Assembly: GCA_014338405.1 (NCBI GenBank)
Contig: JTDE01000262.1
Coordinates: 62,001 to 126,000 of the forward strand
DNA length: 64,000 nucleotides
Direction: 5' to 3'
Origin: Paragonimus skrjabini miyazakii
Taxonomy: Eukaryota; Platyhelminthes; Trematoda; Plagiorchiida; Troglotrematidae
A program made the position numbers and the translations under genes. The number at the start of each line of letters is the position of its first letter. The stretch's first letter is position 1. The notes under the pieces are model-generated. The model searched no databases, was not told the DNA's origin, and saw only the letters and a program-made list of their open reading frames with translations. This document shows, piece after piece, positions 45,216 to 57,628 of the stretch.

Positions 45216-48200
45216 TTAAGCAATTTTTCACGTGTCTTCATTCTTTTATTCACCGTTGGCGTAATGCCCACTACCTTGAGTACAGTTTTTGACAATACCA
45301 ACCAGCTCAGTGAATCATACTTCAAAATGACATTATCTTCCTTGAACAGTCGTTTTGACTGATTCTCTAATCACATATCACTCACCGAAGAAATAATTAC
45401 GAGTGAACAAACTACACAGAACTCACGGTCGAGTCAATAAGGCACATGTTCTACCAAATTGACATCACAATTTGCAACAAATTTCATCGTTGTTTTAGTT
45501 TGTGTTCAGGTTTATTATCATGTGTATGACCCATTCAGGATGGTGCAATACTTGAGCTAAGCACAATGAGACCAAGAAGGGTTTTTTATTGCACACTCCA
45601 ACGCCTCTTGCTGGTGTTTCCGTATGATGTCGCGCTAAACTCACCATACACTAACCTCCTCTAAAAATTAAAAAAATTCATTCAGCATTTGGGGTCCAGA
45701 AATCTTATCAGACGACGGTCCAAATTTTGATCATTCCGAGACTATGTGTACGTAACACGATCTCATTACAAGTGACGCCTCCTGAGAACTCGCTGAGTTA
45801 TGTCTCGTCGAAGTCCGGCAGGAATTTTTGGGTGAAACTTGAGAAGTGTCGTTCTTCAATATCGAACATGTCATGCACCCAACGAGCAACTGTGCTGTCG
45901 AGAGTAATATAGTTGTATAAACGGATTTTGGGAGGCCTTCAGTATGCAGTAACTGATGAAGTGACAATGCGTGATTTAATGTTAATCCTGAATGGCAAAC
46001 ACGCTACGTTTTTCAATCCTATCTATCAGACAACTCTTCAGCGGGTTGATGGTAACATTAAGCTTTTCAGTCTCAAATTGCTAACTCCTGCGAAATACAG
46101 TCGTCAGATTGAAAGTATGGTGTCTGATATTTTGAAAACTTATCATAGCACTTGGAAACACCCAAATCGTCATACAGTTCATAAACGATCCCTGCGCCTG
46201 CCAATCTTCTGAAAGATGTGATGTTGGTCCGACTCGTGCAGGTTTGGATTATTTTTTTACAATCTGAGGGAAGAATAAAGACCTTTAAGATGCACGAGCA
46301 GTTGGGTCTCAAGGAGGGGAAGTTGGTTTTTATTCGCAGCGCTAAGAACGAAATAAGTCGTTCAAAAATTCCAGCCTAGCATATATCATGCATCCTGGCT
46401 TCCAAACTGGGTTTTTCTAACTTATTGAATCGTAAGTAGAAAAGTAACCTCTTTTCACTAACGGACATTTCTCATCCATTTTTTCCATAAGAATAGCAGC
46501 CGAAGAAACGTTTTATGTTTAAAACAATTGCAATCATACCGGTTTTACTCATGTCCAAGGGTCAGCACCAATTATTGTTTGTCTCACTGAGGGTGAAAAT
46601 TATGACCTTGCGTTGATCAGAATTGACGGTGAAATAAAATACATTTTGACAAAGACAATTTGAGAGGTTCAACAGACAGTAAAATAAACCCCATTACGAG
46701 TAATTCGAGGTGAGCCTGAGGTCAGGTGTTTTGTTTCGGGTCGTTCACAAAGAACATCTGATTGAATAACCACAGTGTGGACGTGATACAGAACTCGTTC
46801 GCCCGCTAACAACCATTTCACTAGATTGGTGGCTCAAATGTTTCTACTACAATATGGAGAGAAATAGCCTGTTTTGGAAAAACATTTTTGCACCGTCAAA
46901 TACATCAGTGAAACGCCAATCCAACAATAATTCTTAAGGCAGAAGTTCATCGAATGAATTTGCAAACGGTCAGTGGGCTAGATGTCATGTATAGTGACAT
47001 TTTGTTCGACTCTGAGTAAGTTGTTGGGGTCAGTAGACAATATCAATCCGCGATGACAAACATGTAATGGTCAGGCCATATTTTACCATTTATCTCTTCT
47101 AAAGTTTAGCACTAAATGCATGAGAGGATATTCAGATAAGTAGGTGGAAAATTATGTCCACAAAACTCGACAGATGAATGTCCAGTTAAAATACATTTTT
47201 TTCTATCTACTTAATCATATCTACTCAAGTCTCTAGATATACCTTAGAGTAATACAACAGATTAGAGGAAACAAAAAGTGCTTATTTGCAAACGATTCTC
47301 TTCCTATACGTTCAGAAGCAATGGTGGATACGGAATACAACCGGCTCAGTAGGTTTGGTTTAGAACGTAAGCTACCAAGGTAGTTGGAATGCAAATGATT
47401 GCCAAAGTGGGAAGGTACGAGATATGGATTATCAGAGTTGAGCCCAACCCTAGCCTATCAGAAGTATGCTATCACACGCAGCTGAAAATACATGAAATCG
47501 GACCAGACTTCGAACAATTTCAAAGATCAAGCGTCGTGGTATTCGGATAACGCTAGCTGAAGATATGATTTCATTCACTGAATGGTATTTTCACCCGAGT
47601 CTTTGATCGATACCCATCCAGCTTTGAGACAACCTGACACCAGATGAGTGGCCAGGGAATGTTATATGGTTATTTCAGTCGTTTGCCACATGCAGTAGTA
47701 AAAACAGTCGGCGAGGTGAACGGGGACTATCATATGTTAAGGGTAAATCACTTTTTATGTATCGTGTACTGGCAAAGTATTGGACTTGTTCTAGAAACAT
47801 CCTAAATGAGATGAAAATGAAATATTTGTGAATAGCTTGAGGACTGACTGTAACACGTTCAGAGCAAACCCAAGATCTATCAAAAAACAAGAGCGAATGA
47901 CTTGTATACTAAGTCGAAGGTCAGCGACTGTTAGCAAGGCGGAGTGTTACCGAAGTAGGACGTCCCAACTGGTCTGATTACCTATACAATTAATGCTTTG
48001 TCATTCTTGACCGTCGTGGGTTAGTTTGAAGCCAGTCAAATAAAGCTCGAAGCTATCGCTTCCGTGCGTTTAGCCTCGTTTTCAAGAAAGCCTTTGGTAC
48101 AGGGCGAATAACGAAGACGCACTGCCCTAAATTGGGTAACAACAGAAATTTGCGGCAAGGAATCGCCAGATCACCCTGCAGCCTTTCGCTCCTAATTTAT

Positions 48201-51200
48201 TGTCGAGCCACTAGCCGACAAGTTCTGCGTTCACCATAGAATATTAGCGGGAAGTTGACAAGTTTGTACGCAATGAGAAATAGTGAAATGAACGAGAGTG
48301 ATCCTAGTATGAAGCGATGTAGTGCACTGTTATTCGCCAGACAATAATCGCATGTGCAATATTGGCATTTACATTGAGTAGGCGGTTTTTGGAGAAGTAG
48401 ATAAACCGTACAATTTAATGCACAGAATTGAGTACTCAATTAGCTCGGATAAATACAAACTTTATTAGTCTCCGCAGTAGTCCCCTATCTCAGCTGACAG
48501 GTATACCGATGCATCTGAGCAAGCTGCTTCTGCCGCAATAGAATTTAAATTGCCAAATCAACCACAAAACTTATAAGCAATACAACCGTAGTTCCCATCG
48601 TGAAGTTAGCTGATTCCAGCATGAGCCATGTGAACTTGCTGTGACTGATCCGATCTGGCCAAGAACTGTAGGAATACATTTTTGCCGACTTTTTAAGTGA
48701 TCACATATGTCTCCTGAAATTCGGATCCGGTTTTGAGGTGGCTTCTGCCATATTGCAGCTCTTCCCGACAACTATCTCGCGTATGTCACATGAGATCTTC
48801 CAGATTACCCGACACAATAAACAAATTGTATGTCGCCTTCCCTCATAAATTAGATTTTCGTACACTCCTAAAGGGTAAGTAAAATAAATTTTATCTGCTT
48901 TCAGGCCACAGCAGGTTTCAGCAGTTTTCGTCTGAGGTACGCCACGTACAACGTTGACAGACAGACACATGTGTGTAAACCACGCAAAGTGAATGTAAAC
49001 GGTGATAAGAGAGTGGCGCATACCAAATGGGTGAGAGACTGGAGATGCAAATCCCCATGGTGATCAAGACTCTCATCGAGTTATAATTGACTCCTCACTA
49101 GCGCATTCGCAAACGATCGTCAACAGTACGTCAGATGTAATCAAAATGACTGAGTGACAGCTGTGGTGGTCGTGAGATCTAACTATACAAGCCTGTCGGG
49201 GAAGTATTCGATTGAAACGACCATCATATAATAGATGGACCTTCGTAGTTGACTGGTCTGGAATGTCCAATACTGCCTACTTGAAAACGCCATCTGTTGA
49301 CCCATGCTGTTCTCTTCACCTGGAAGATTAATTACTGGAGAGATTCTCACACAGCTGTCACTCAGCCACCTTCATTACATCTGACCTACCGTTGATGATC
49401 GTTTGCGAACGCGATAGTAAGGAGATAATTGACTCAGCGAACGTGTTGATTACCGCGGATGTTTGCGTCCTAACTCCCTCACCTACTTGGTATGTGCCAC
49501 TCTCTTGTTATCGTTTGCATTCATGTTACAGGGTTTGTCGGGCAGCAAGTAACGACTGGCAAACTCTTTAGTATATCTGCCGAGGTCGTTTCCAGAAGAC
49601 ACTAAAATATTCGCTTACTATTAATGGTACAATTTTTGTCTACACGAATGCGGCCGTTCAAAAACCACAGAGGTTACGTTTATCAGTTTCACGTTCGTCC
49701 TGAATTCATAGACCCACAACCACAACCTACTCTTCCTGAACTTGGTACACGTGGGTGCACATTGGTGGTGCCAGTTTGTCTTGTACCCACTTGTCAGTGA
49801 CGTTTGCAACTTAATATAGTTTACGGTGACAGGCTTTGTAAATCAGATTCGATTTCTGCCCTTATTTCGTCCAGCATCGAGTGTGTGCGAGGGATTGCAG
49901 TACCATGACGGGCCTCTTTTTGACCGATATGCACACAATCACCGGGTGCATTTGGTACGCAAAGAAACAACGGTATACCTTGGGAAATGTAACGAGAAGA
50001 ATCTGTTATGGTTCGATAGCTCGTTGACCCAGTTGGAAAACACTGACGATTCCTTTTCAAGTATAAGATGACATAGCTATAGATTCACTAGAGGGCTCAT
50101 GACTAACTTGTAACTCGAGGATACAATATGCAGAAGATGGAGCTTATATTACTTATGTAGGCAAGAAAGTAGGGTTATAAGTGGCCGTTAGGAATCCCCG
50201 ACACTACTCGAGCATATGATTTTTATTTAGGCTAACAAGGTGTCAGCTGATTATTAGCTTATGCTATCCACTTGGGTCTTTTGAACAGAAACGAAAAATA
50301 ACTCACCGTATTCATTTTTTCCTGCGTTTCAACCTAAAATAGTCATAAGCTTTGATAGATTCTCATAATTCATAACCCTATTAGTTAATGATTCGCTTCG
50401 GGCCTTCAAACTACAACATATGCAACCGTTAAACACTGACTTCATAACTCATCCAGTAAAGCGTTTACTGCACTCATTCTCATCATTTCCGTCGTCAGTG
50501 CCAGCTCAAAGAAGATTCATATACTTTATAACCAACATGAGTGAAAAATGTGCTGCTGATTTTATTCCTGTTTGCATTCCATGCACGGATACAATCACGT
50601 TAGAATCTGCAATTTTATCTCACCAACCAACCAGAAATAGCCTGAAAACCCCAAAGAATGCTGACGGTGCTCAGACGTTTACAGTACTGGGTATGTAGAG
50701 AAAATTTGGCTATAGCCGCGGGTTTACAAATATCGTGAATTAAGTTCTCCGCCAGGAAGCCAGATTTCGATAGGACTGGAGTTTATCTACCGTATTTTCA
50801 TTGTATTTGCGAGAATATGAGGAATAAATTATCCGTTTCAGTATTAACTGCAGCAATCTAAAGGACATGGATATCTCGATGGATCATACAAAGACAAGTT
50901 GCAGGGTCTGGTCTTAATTAAGATTCACTAACGAAATACTCATCCAACCGGCCACTTGTAATGAGGAAATTCTGTTGTGATGCTACTGAGGGCTTTTTGT
51001 GATCATGACTTGTGAGTGAATAGGTCGCAGGTGAAATACTGGGAGCACAGTTCGCCAAAGTAAGCGGATATATCTGTCTCCACTTAGTTTGCGCAGATTG
51101 AGACAAAACACCAGCCAGTGCATGAAAGAGCGGCAATCAACCTTGACTGGCTGGGATTTTCATGGATAGGTCAGCCGAACATGACCACTTTGTGCATGGA

Positions 51201-54200
51201 CACACGGTCCACGTTGGTTCCATGAGTTTATCTCTCGACGATTTAACGACCCTGATCAGCAAACCAGAAAGCAGAAATCAACACGTTAGTATAGATATTT
51301 GTAAAAATTATGGTTTCATGTTATCCGTCACTGATGTGGCTCAGTGTTTTTCTATACTGTTCTGGGAGAAAGAAACAATTCACCGTTTCTCAGTAGCTTC
51401 TGTAATAATTGTTTGTCAATTATTTTATGGTAGATTCGTTGTACCGTTCATTACGACATTTCCTTGGGCCCATCTCTCAAGAGATTTTTCGGTTTTCCGA
51501 ACCACCGTGTAGGTATACTTATTTCGTACATCAGCCTAGCTTAGGTGTATAACAAACCAGACAAAATTAACCGAACACGCAAGCAAAACGCGAACAACAC
51601 TGCTTATAGCTGGGCTTCATGTTTTCACTGCATGAACTACTCACACGTGGCTTACATTGCAGTTTAGTTTGGAAATGACTTTATCAAATCAAATGACTAA
51701 GTCCTGTAAGGTGCATCGATTAAGCTACGACGACACTCCAATTGTGCGTTGTGGTGAATATCATTAGATTCGTGGTTGTACGCGAAAACCATGGAATTCT
51801 TATGTTATATCCAGTTCAGCCAAACGGTCTAATTTATTCCTGATTATTAAATGTGTGCAACAGTGACGGTAGCATAGTACTGTTGAAGCCGTGTGCAAAA
51901 GCAAAATACAATAAAGGTCAAATCAGAATATAAAGGCAACAGTTTTATAACAGCTGTAAATATGAGATGGGTGAAAATAGTCTCCTTAAGTCCCAACGCA
52001 AACCATATAGTTAGAACTGAAGCATAGTCTTATCGCGATGAATCGCGTCGTATTCCTAAAAGCCTACTTATGAGGTTTCGAATGCAATGTATTCAAGTTT
52101 AGGACTGATTCATCCTTCAGCACTGTTCATTCAAGAGCAAATAACCGAGGAACCAGCGGAATATGCACGCCTGGGCTGTTTCCTAAGTTTTCGGGGTTGA
52201 TCTTTTTTCAAGATACAATGAACGGATGGTCTCAACACAAAAGTCTATAGTTTTTCATTGGGTCGCTTTCGATGCCGTCGACCACTCCGGAATTATTCTC
52301 TTCATCGGTAAAGACCATTTCCATCAGTAGAGAAATTATTTCGTTCAAACTGTGTTACCAATCGACATATTAATTTGAGCTGTTGAACTCCATTCATATA
52401 TCTTCGATGAACGCTCCTGGAGGTTGCCCATGAGTCGTGCCTAAACAAAGAACCTGCACACAGGCATCTCCTTCGATTTTAACGTAGACTGCATGTTAGT
52501 TGCACAAAAACATCCTCTATTGCTCTGACCAGACGGATGCGTTCAATTAATTGCAAAACTGAGGACTAAAACACAACTATTTCACGTAAATGATACCAAG
52601 GTGGAGTTATACTAAACGGCGCCCAGCAAACACGGTATTGGCCATTTTGAAAAAAATCTGCAGTCAATGTTAGACAGTATGAATATGCTCTCGAAATGAC
52701 AGTAAACTGAGGTGACGAGGGTTTGAAATATTTTTCGGTTTACTAATCTTTACCGCATTCATATTGTCGCATGTATAGGGCAGTGACCGTTGAGCTGTTC
52801 TAGTGTATATTTCGGGCTAGGGTTTTAAAAGTTTTGTCTCCACTAACAGCAACGCAGGACTACGATCATTAATCGACCCTCCTGCTGTTCTCCAGAACAG
52901 CCGAATGACTCCATTTTGCGTAAGTGCTTTTGGCATGACATTTGACAGCTACGTTGACTGCCTGCTTTAAAACCCTTCGAGATAGCTGGTCACTTTGGTT
53001 GCATAATCAGCTGCTCTCTTCAGACGACAATTGAACACCCTCATGTGATTTTCGTCGTCAGTTTGAGCACTCTAGCGCCGATGTTTTGAGCGTACAAAAT
53101 GCAACCGCACTCGTGGCCAAACTTTGAGCCAACGTGCAGAATTTGGTCAAGTTCGGATGAAGGTGAATAATCAGAAACACAACGTAACATAACGTAAACT
53201 AGTCCAATGAACCGAGTCACTATGTCAAAGTCAGAAATTTTTAATGTCGCCAATGGGGTTTCCCTGAAGCCTGCGCTTGATATGTGACGGAATACTAGCA
53301 TTAATTAATTTGCCCAATGATGTAAATGTTCAACAACCTTGCGGTAGATGTTGTACCAATTTTCTAAGATGTGGTCTCGTTTTCCCCAAATAATCATAAG
53401 CTCCTACAGGCTTACTCGACTAAAACGGCGAGTCGCAGGTCGTGAATGATTTACTATGCAAATCGCTGTTAGCAAATTAGACGGACGACCGACTTCACAT
53501 TTTCAATCTTCTCAGCTTCTAACGAGGACGCTCAATGTTAGGCCTATTGATGTAGTCACATAACGATGTTTTTTTAAAATAGGGATTCTTCATATGTCAC
53601 GAAGGCAGACTGTGACAATTATCCTCATATCTCACTTCTGCTTGAGTCTAGCTGACTGATGTCCCCCCATCTTCTGGTCTGCACAGTCGTTCAAATTATC
53701 TCCTTTGTGGACTTCAGACATTCAAACAACAATTTTTGTTAGTGATCTCAGTTCACCTGAGATTCCGCTACTTCGATAGACAGAGTCTGTTATTAATTCC
53801 GGTGTTCTGGATACGGGGTGCAAAACTCTAATCACCCATTAAGATAAGTCATATGGAGCTCTTGTAGCCATAGTTAGTAATATCGATGGGAGCTGTGCAA
53901 ATCCAGAAATACTTGCATAGGAGATGGTTGACTGTGATATTCTTGCGTAAAGGGTAACGCTTTGAGCTAGAAATTCCATGACTTACTTCGCAAAAATACG
54001 TACTACACCCGTTATAGTTCATGGTTTGGTGCGGGTGTGGTCGTGTGCACTACAGTTGTAGAGAAAGTTGTTTACCCACTTCCTCATTTCCGTCCTGGAA
54101 AATATAATCAGAATCCTGTTCCTCAGTAAATACGTTGAATGCCTTCCAAAACATTTAACGGTTTCGGAAGAGAGATCAATCAAGTGTATGCGATCTACCA

Positions 54201-54519
54201 CGGAAAGGCAAGAACTTACATTGGTCTAGAAGGAGTGTGATTATTTGCCTGATCAGGTCGACAGCTTCAACAAGCTGTAAATCTTCGCAAGTCACGAATT
54301 AACGCAAAAATCGCTCTTGTGTATGTTTATAACGATATTTTCATTCGATGTAAGTTATATTTGCTAACAACAAAGGTGGGATTGAAAACGAAATCAGTTC
54401 AGTATTTGGCTTAAATTGCACAAGACATCATTAAACCCAAGAGAGCGAAGAAAATTCGTACACAGTTTGGTGGATTCACTTCATGAAATAAACTGCAGGG
54501 CGTTATTAGGGAAGCATCT
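45216..54519. other. Long gene-poor stretch, nothing supported
   Basis: About 9.3 kb. Frames of 90-116 residues occur at 45913-46212 (+), 48701-49021 (-), 50420-50698 (+) and 51162-51512 (+). None has a recognised domain, though 50420-50698 ends beside a donor-like GTATGT and could be an exon of something unrecognised. No repeats from the families described above were found here, which is unusual for this window. Confidence 0.45.
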
Positions 54520-54930
54520 GTCAGGAGACGCATCTCCTAACAAAGCAGCAAAGGCCGACCACGTCATATCGATTTATCGACCCGGCCTCGAGTGAATTGA
54601 TATGTTTTAACTCACTCAGCTAATTAATCTCACTCAATTAATCAGACTGCAGCTGCGCGATCGAACACCTGTAGGTTATCTGGACTGCTTTCTCGCGTTC
54701 ACTTTCTGATGTCCCCTATAACGTGATTTGTTTTAACGCTTTGACTGCCAGATATGATCGTCTTGATTGATTTGCTATGCACCTTGTCGGACATGTATGG
54801 TACTCATTCTACCCTAGAAATTTAGAGCCTCTGTGGCCTAATACTGATTCGTCTCGTCCTCCCAATAAAAGCTGTTGCCGCACCTAGTCTCCTTCTCGGT
54901 TCTGAGTCAATCGATTGAGCGCGTACCAAA
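54520..54930 (+). repeat. Possible solo LTR
   Basis: A GC-richer block beginning TGTCAGGAGACG and containing CGACCCGGCCTCGAG, a canonical AATAAA in CCCAATAAAAGCTGTTG (about 54862-54878) and a following GC-rich stretch, as in LTRs with R-U5. A possible end at GCGTACCA would give TG...CA termini. I cannot find a matching target duplication or a partner LTR. Weak. Confidence 0.28.
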
Positions 54931-57477
54931 AGGGATGATCCAATAGTTGCAAGCATCTGCAATATGCAGTAAGCCTCAATGAACTAGTTTTTAACTTGTG
55001 AAAGATCAAGTCTGTCAAATTGGAAGTAAAGGTGATTTTGGCGAAAAGCCACTTTTCAGTTATTCATCATCGAGCCAATTGCATAACACGTTGTATCTTC
55101 GTGATTGTCAACCCAGCAAAAACAAAAGTGAATTGATACATAGTTATGTCGAGTCATTTTGAACTTGGGGACAATAAGGTGATTAAGTTGGCTCCCGAAG
55201 GTATCAACTGAGCAACGGGGACCCGTATTAGCCGTAGAACCAGAACACACAACTATGGGTTTCACAACCTAAATCTAATCGCTTCTTTAGTGGTCAGAAA
55301 ACCAGTTTTTATTTCTTTAGATTGACGGCTTAGTAAGCGGTGAATGGGATAGTAAACCACTTCCGGTGAGAATTGGTGCCCTGAGTCATCGAGATGCGCC
55401 AGAAGTGCATTCAAAATGGATCTCACCCAACTTTTAGCCAACTATGTGGGGTGCCGTTCACGTATCTTCTGAAAACAACACCTGGTTGCGCGACCGGCGT
55501 AATTCGCTGTACAGCAGCATATGAAGGAGTAAGCACAAAATGATTTCACTCACTTAGGTAACGTATGTTTGAGTTGCATGAAACTATGGGGTTGGATTTG
55601 GACGAGATTCTCAGTTCTGCCACACAGCAGGTTTATCAGTGGCGTTATTTATTCCATGAAACCCCAGATTAGCGAACGCCTCGAAGTTATAATGTAACGT
55701 CATATAAACCGACTTCTGTTCTGCAGATTGGAATTTAATTTTTGGTTTTGCCAGTTCCATATGCTTGTCTGCAAAGCTTTGGGGTAAACGTTCTCTGTGA
55801 ATGTCTACCGTAAAGAAGTCATCGCTATTTCAGTGGTGTCGTGTGTGCACATCTTCATACATTTATGCGTCAAACTATGAACAGAGTTTCTTTTCTGCCT
55901 GAGAGATAAGTAACTGAAAAGTTAAACAGTTTAAAAATGATCGCCTCTCTGCAATCTCTCTCTCCTATTGATTGTTTTTCAAATCGGCATTTTCATCTAA
56001 CAACTACTTTGACAGTCATTAAACGATAGTCCATTAACCTTGTTTCCCAATACTTGGATATAGGCCTAGCACACAACACTTGTGTTTAACTGTACTCTCG
56101 TGTATGCGATATACTCTAATGATTTGTTTAAATTTTCAATCTGCTTGTCGTAGTGGGTGTGGCTAAAACTATGCTTAAGTGCTTGCCTTAAAATATGTAG
56201 GCATCAATCGTGTCTCAGCTGATGAGCACCTTGTCCGACAGCCGGTAATCAGCAATTTACTATTGACGATTCAGTTCTACGAACATTAAGGTATTATGTA
56301 GAACATTGGCAAGTTCTATACGGTTTATTGTTAAGATGGTTTGATATCATTTTATATTGTCTCCATATAAGTTTTACGTGGTTCAATGTCAATTCAATGT
56401 TAACTTTGCATCTCCAAAGCCGTTTGAATTACACTGAGTGCCCTAACACAGTTGAGTAGGGAGTCGGAAAAAATTCACCACAATGATGCAACGATTTGCA
56501 CGGGTTTACATGAACAACCTTCTAAACTGAATTCTTTCGACAAGCACCAACTAACAAAGGTAGCTGGAACACATTAAAGACCTGGAAAGGGCAAATACAA
56601 CCCAGAAGAAACATGTACCTCTAGCTTGGACGGCACCGCGATATGGCAGGTGAATACGCTGAATAGTTGCTGGTCCGACTGTGTTAAGACGTTCCTTAAT
56701 GTGGGGTTTCGTAAAACGTTGGAAAGCTAGAACCAACGTATTCCTTCTCACTGGGACCTACGCCTTTGTTGTGGACCAGTCTTGACAAGTCTTGAGGTTA
56801 CTGGAAAAGACTGCCAATAAAACATCTTGGGTGATCTTTGGCTGACATCAGCTCCGGGAAGATGATAGTGAGATGTGTTAAACGGAAAAATGCAGATTAG
56901 CATTCATAACGATATCCACGACATCTTTATGTCATATCTCGAACTGGATTTTTAAGTTTTACCTTAGTGTGTCTTTGCGATTGTGAACAATCCCAAGGGG
57001 AATTCCTGTTAGTATTTTTTCCATGAAACAAACTTCGCCTCATTGGTAAATCAGCCTTAACTACGCTCGTCCTACAAACATTTTCTGATCCTTCAAAAAG
57101 ACCGTCTTTGACAAACTTTAGAAGTCACTATGTCTGCCAAGTGTTTTTCTGTGTTTTGTACGAGCCTAGGTGGAACAACCCAGAAAGAAACACTTCTTTT
57201 CTAATAACACCCGAGAAATGAGAAATTTATGTTGGCTACATGAAAAAGATGAACTAACGTATTTTACCAACTACAGTGCACCAAGAAACCGAACAAAATA
57301 GCTCAGCTAGCGACACGGATAGAGATAAGAGGAGCGCAGATGGGTTATACATTACAGTTGTATGAACTGGCAGTACAGTCGCCCACTCACTGGACTAACC
57401 CTGACCATAGGCAAGCGCTTCGTCAGTGATGACGACGCCAATTTATTCAAGATCGAATGTTGTGAAGTTTTATAATT
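54931..57477. other. Intergenic, nothing supported
   Basis: AT-rich, short frames only (for example 55056-55265 and 56551-56751, minus). No motif seen. Confidence 0.45.
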
Positions 57478-57628
57478 TATATAGATTGAACATCACCCAC
57501 AATTGATCGCAGCTGTCGCATTCCCATAGACTTTCCAGTCGGCCCCTTTCGAAAAGAAGCACTAGACTCAAGTTTCGCTCTCATTAAAGCTGGTCAGTAG
57601 TGCGTATCACCGCAGCTGCCGGGACTTG
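57478..57628 (-). mobile_element. Hammerhead SINE, 5'-truncated copy
   Basis: Tail and ribozyme followed by the start of the tRNA-like part (plus strand GCTGCCGGGACTTGAA, half of the B box) and then unrelated sequence, so the copy is cut within the tRNA-like head. 5' truncation is expected from target-primed reverse transcription. Confidence 0.82.
57559..57603 (-). ncRNA. Hammerhead ribozyme, one core change
   Basis: Sense reads GCACTA, CTGACCA (core G8 changed to C), stem II GCTTT-AATG-AGAGC (one G-U pair), GAAA, ACTTGAGT, C, TAGTGC. Stem I is perfect. The G8 change removes the general acid and should inactivate it. Confidence 0.8.

Noticed and set aside
51162..51512. 116-residue plus-strand ORF
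   Set aside because: No domain, no splice context, and a hydrophobic stretch of the kind AT-rich DNA produces by chance.
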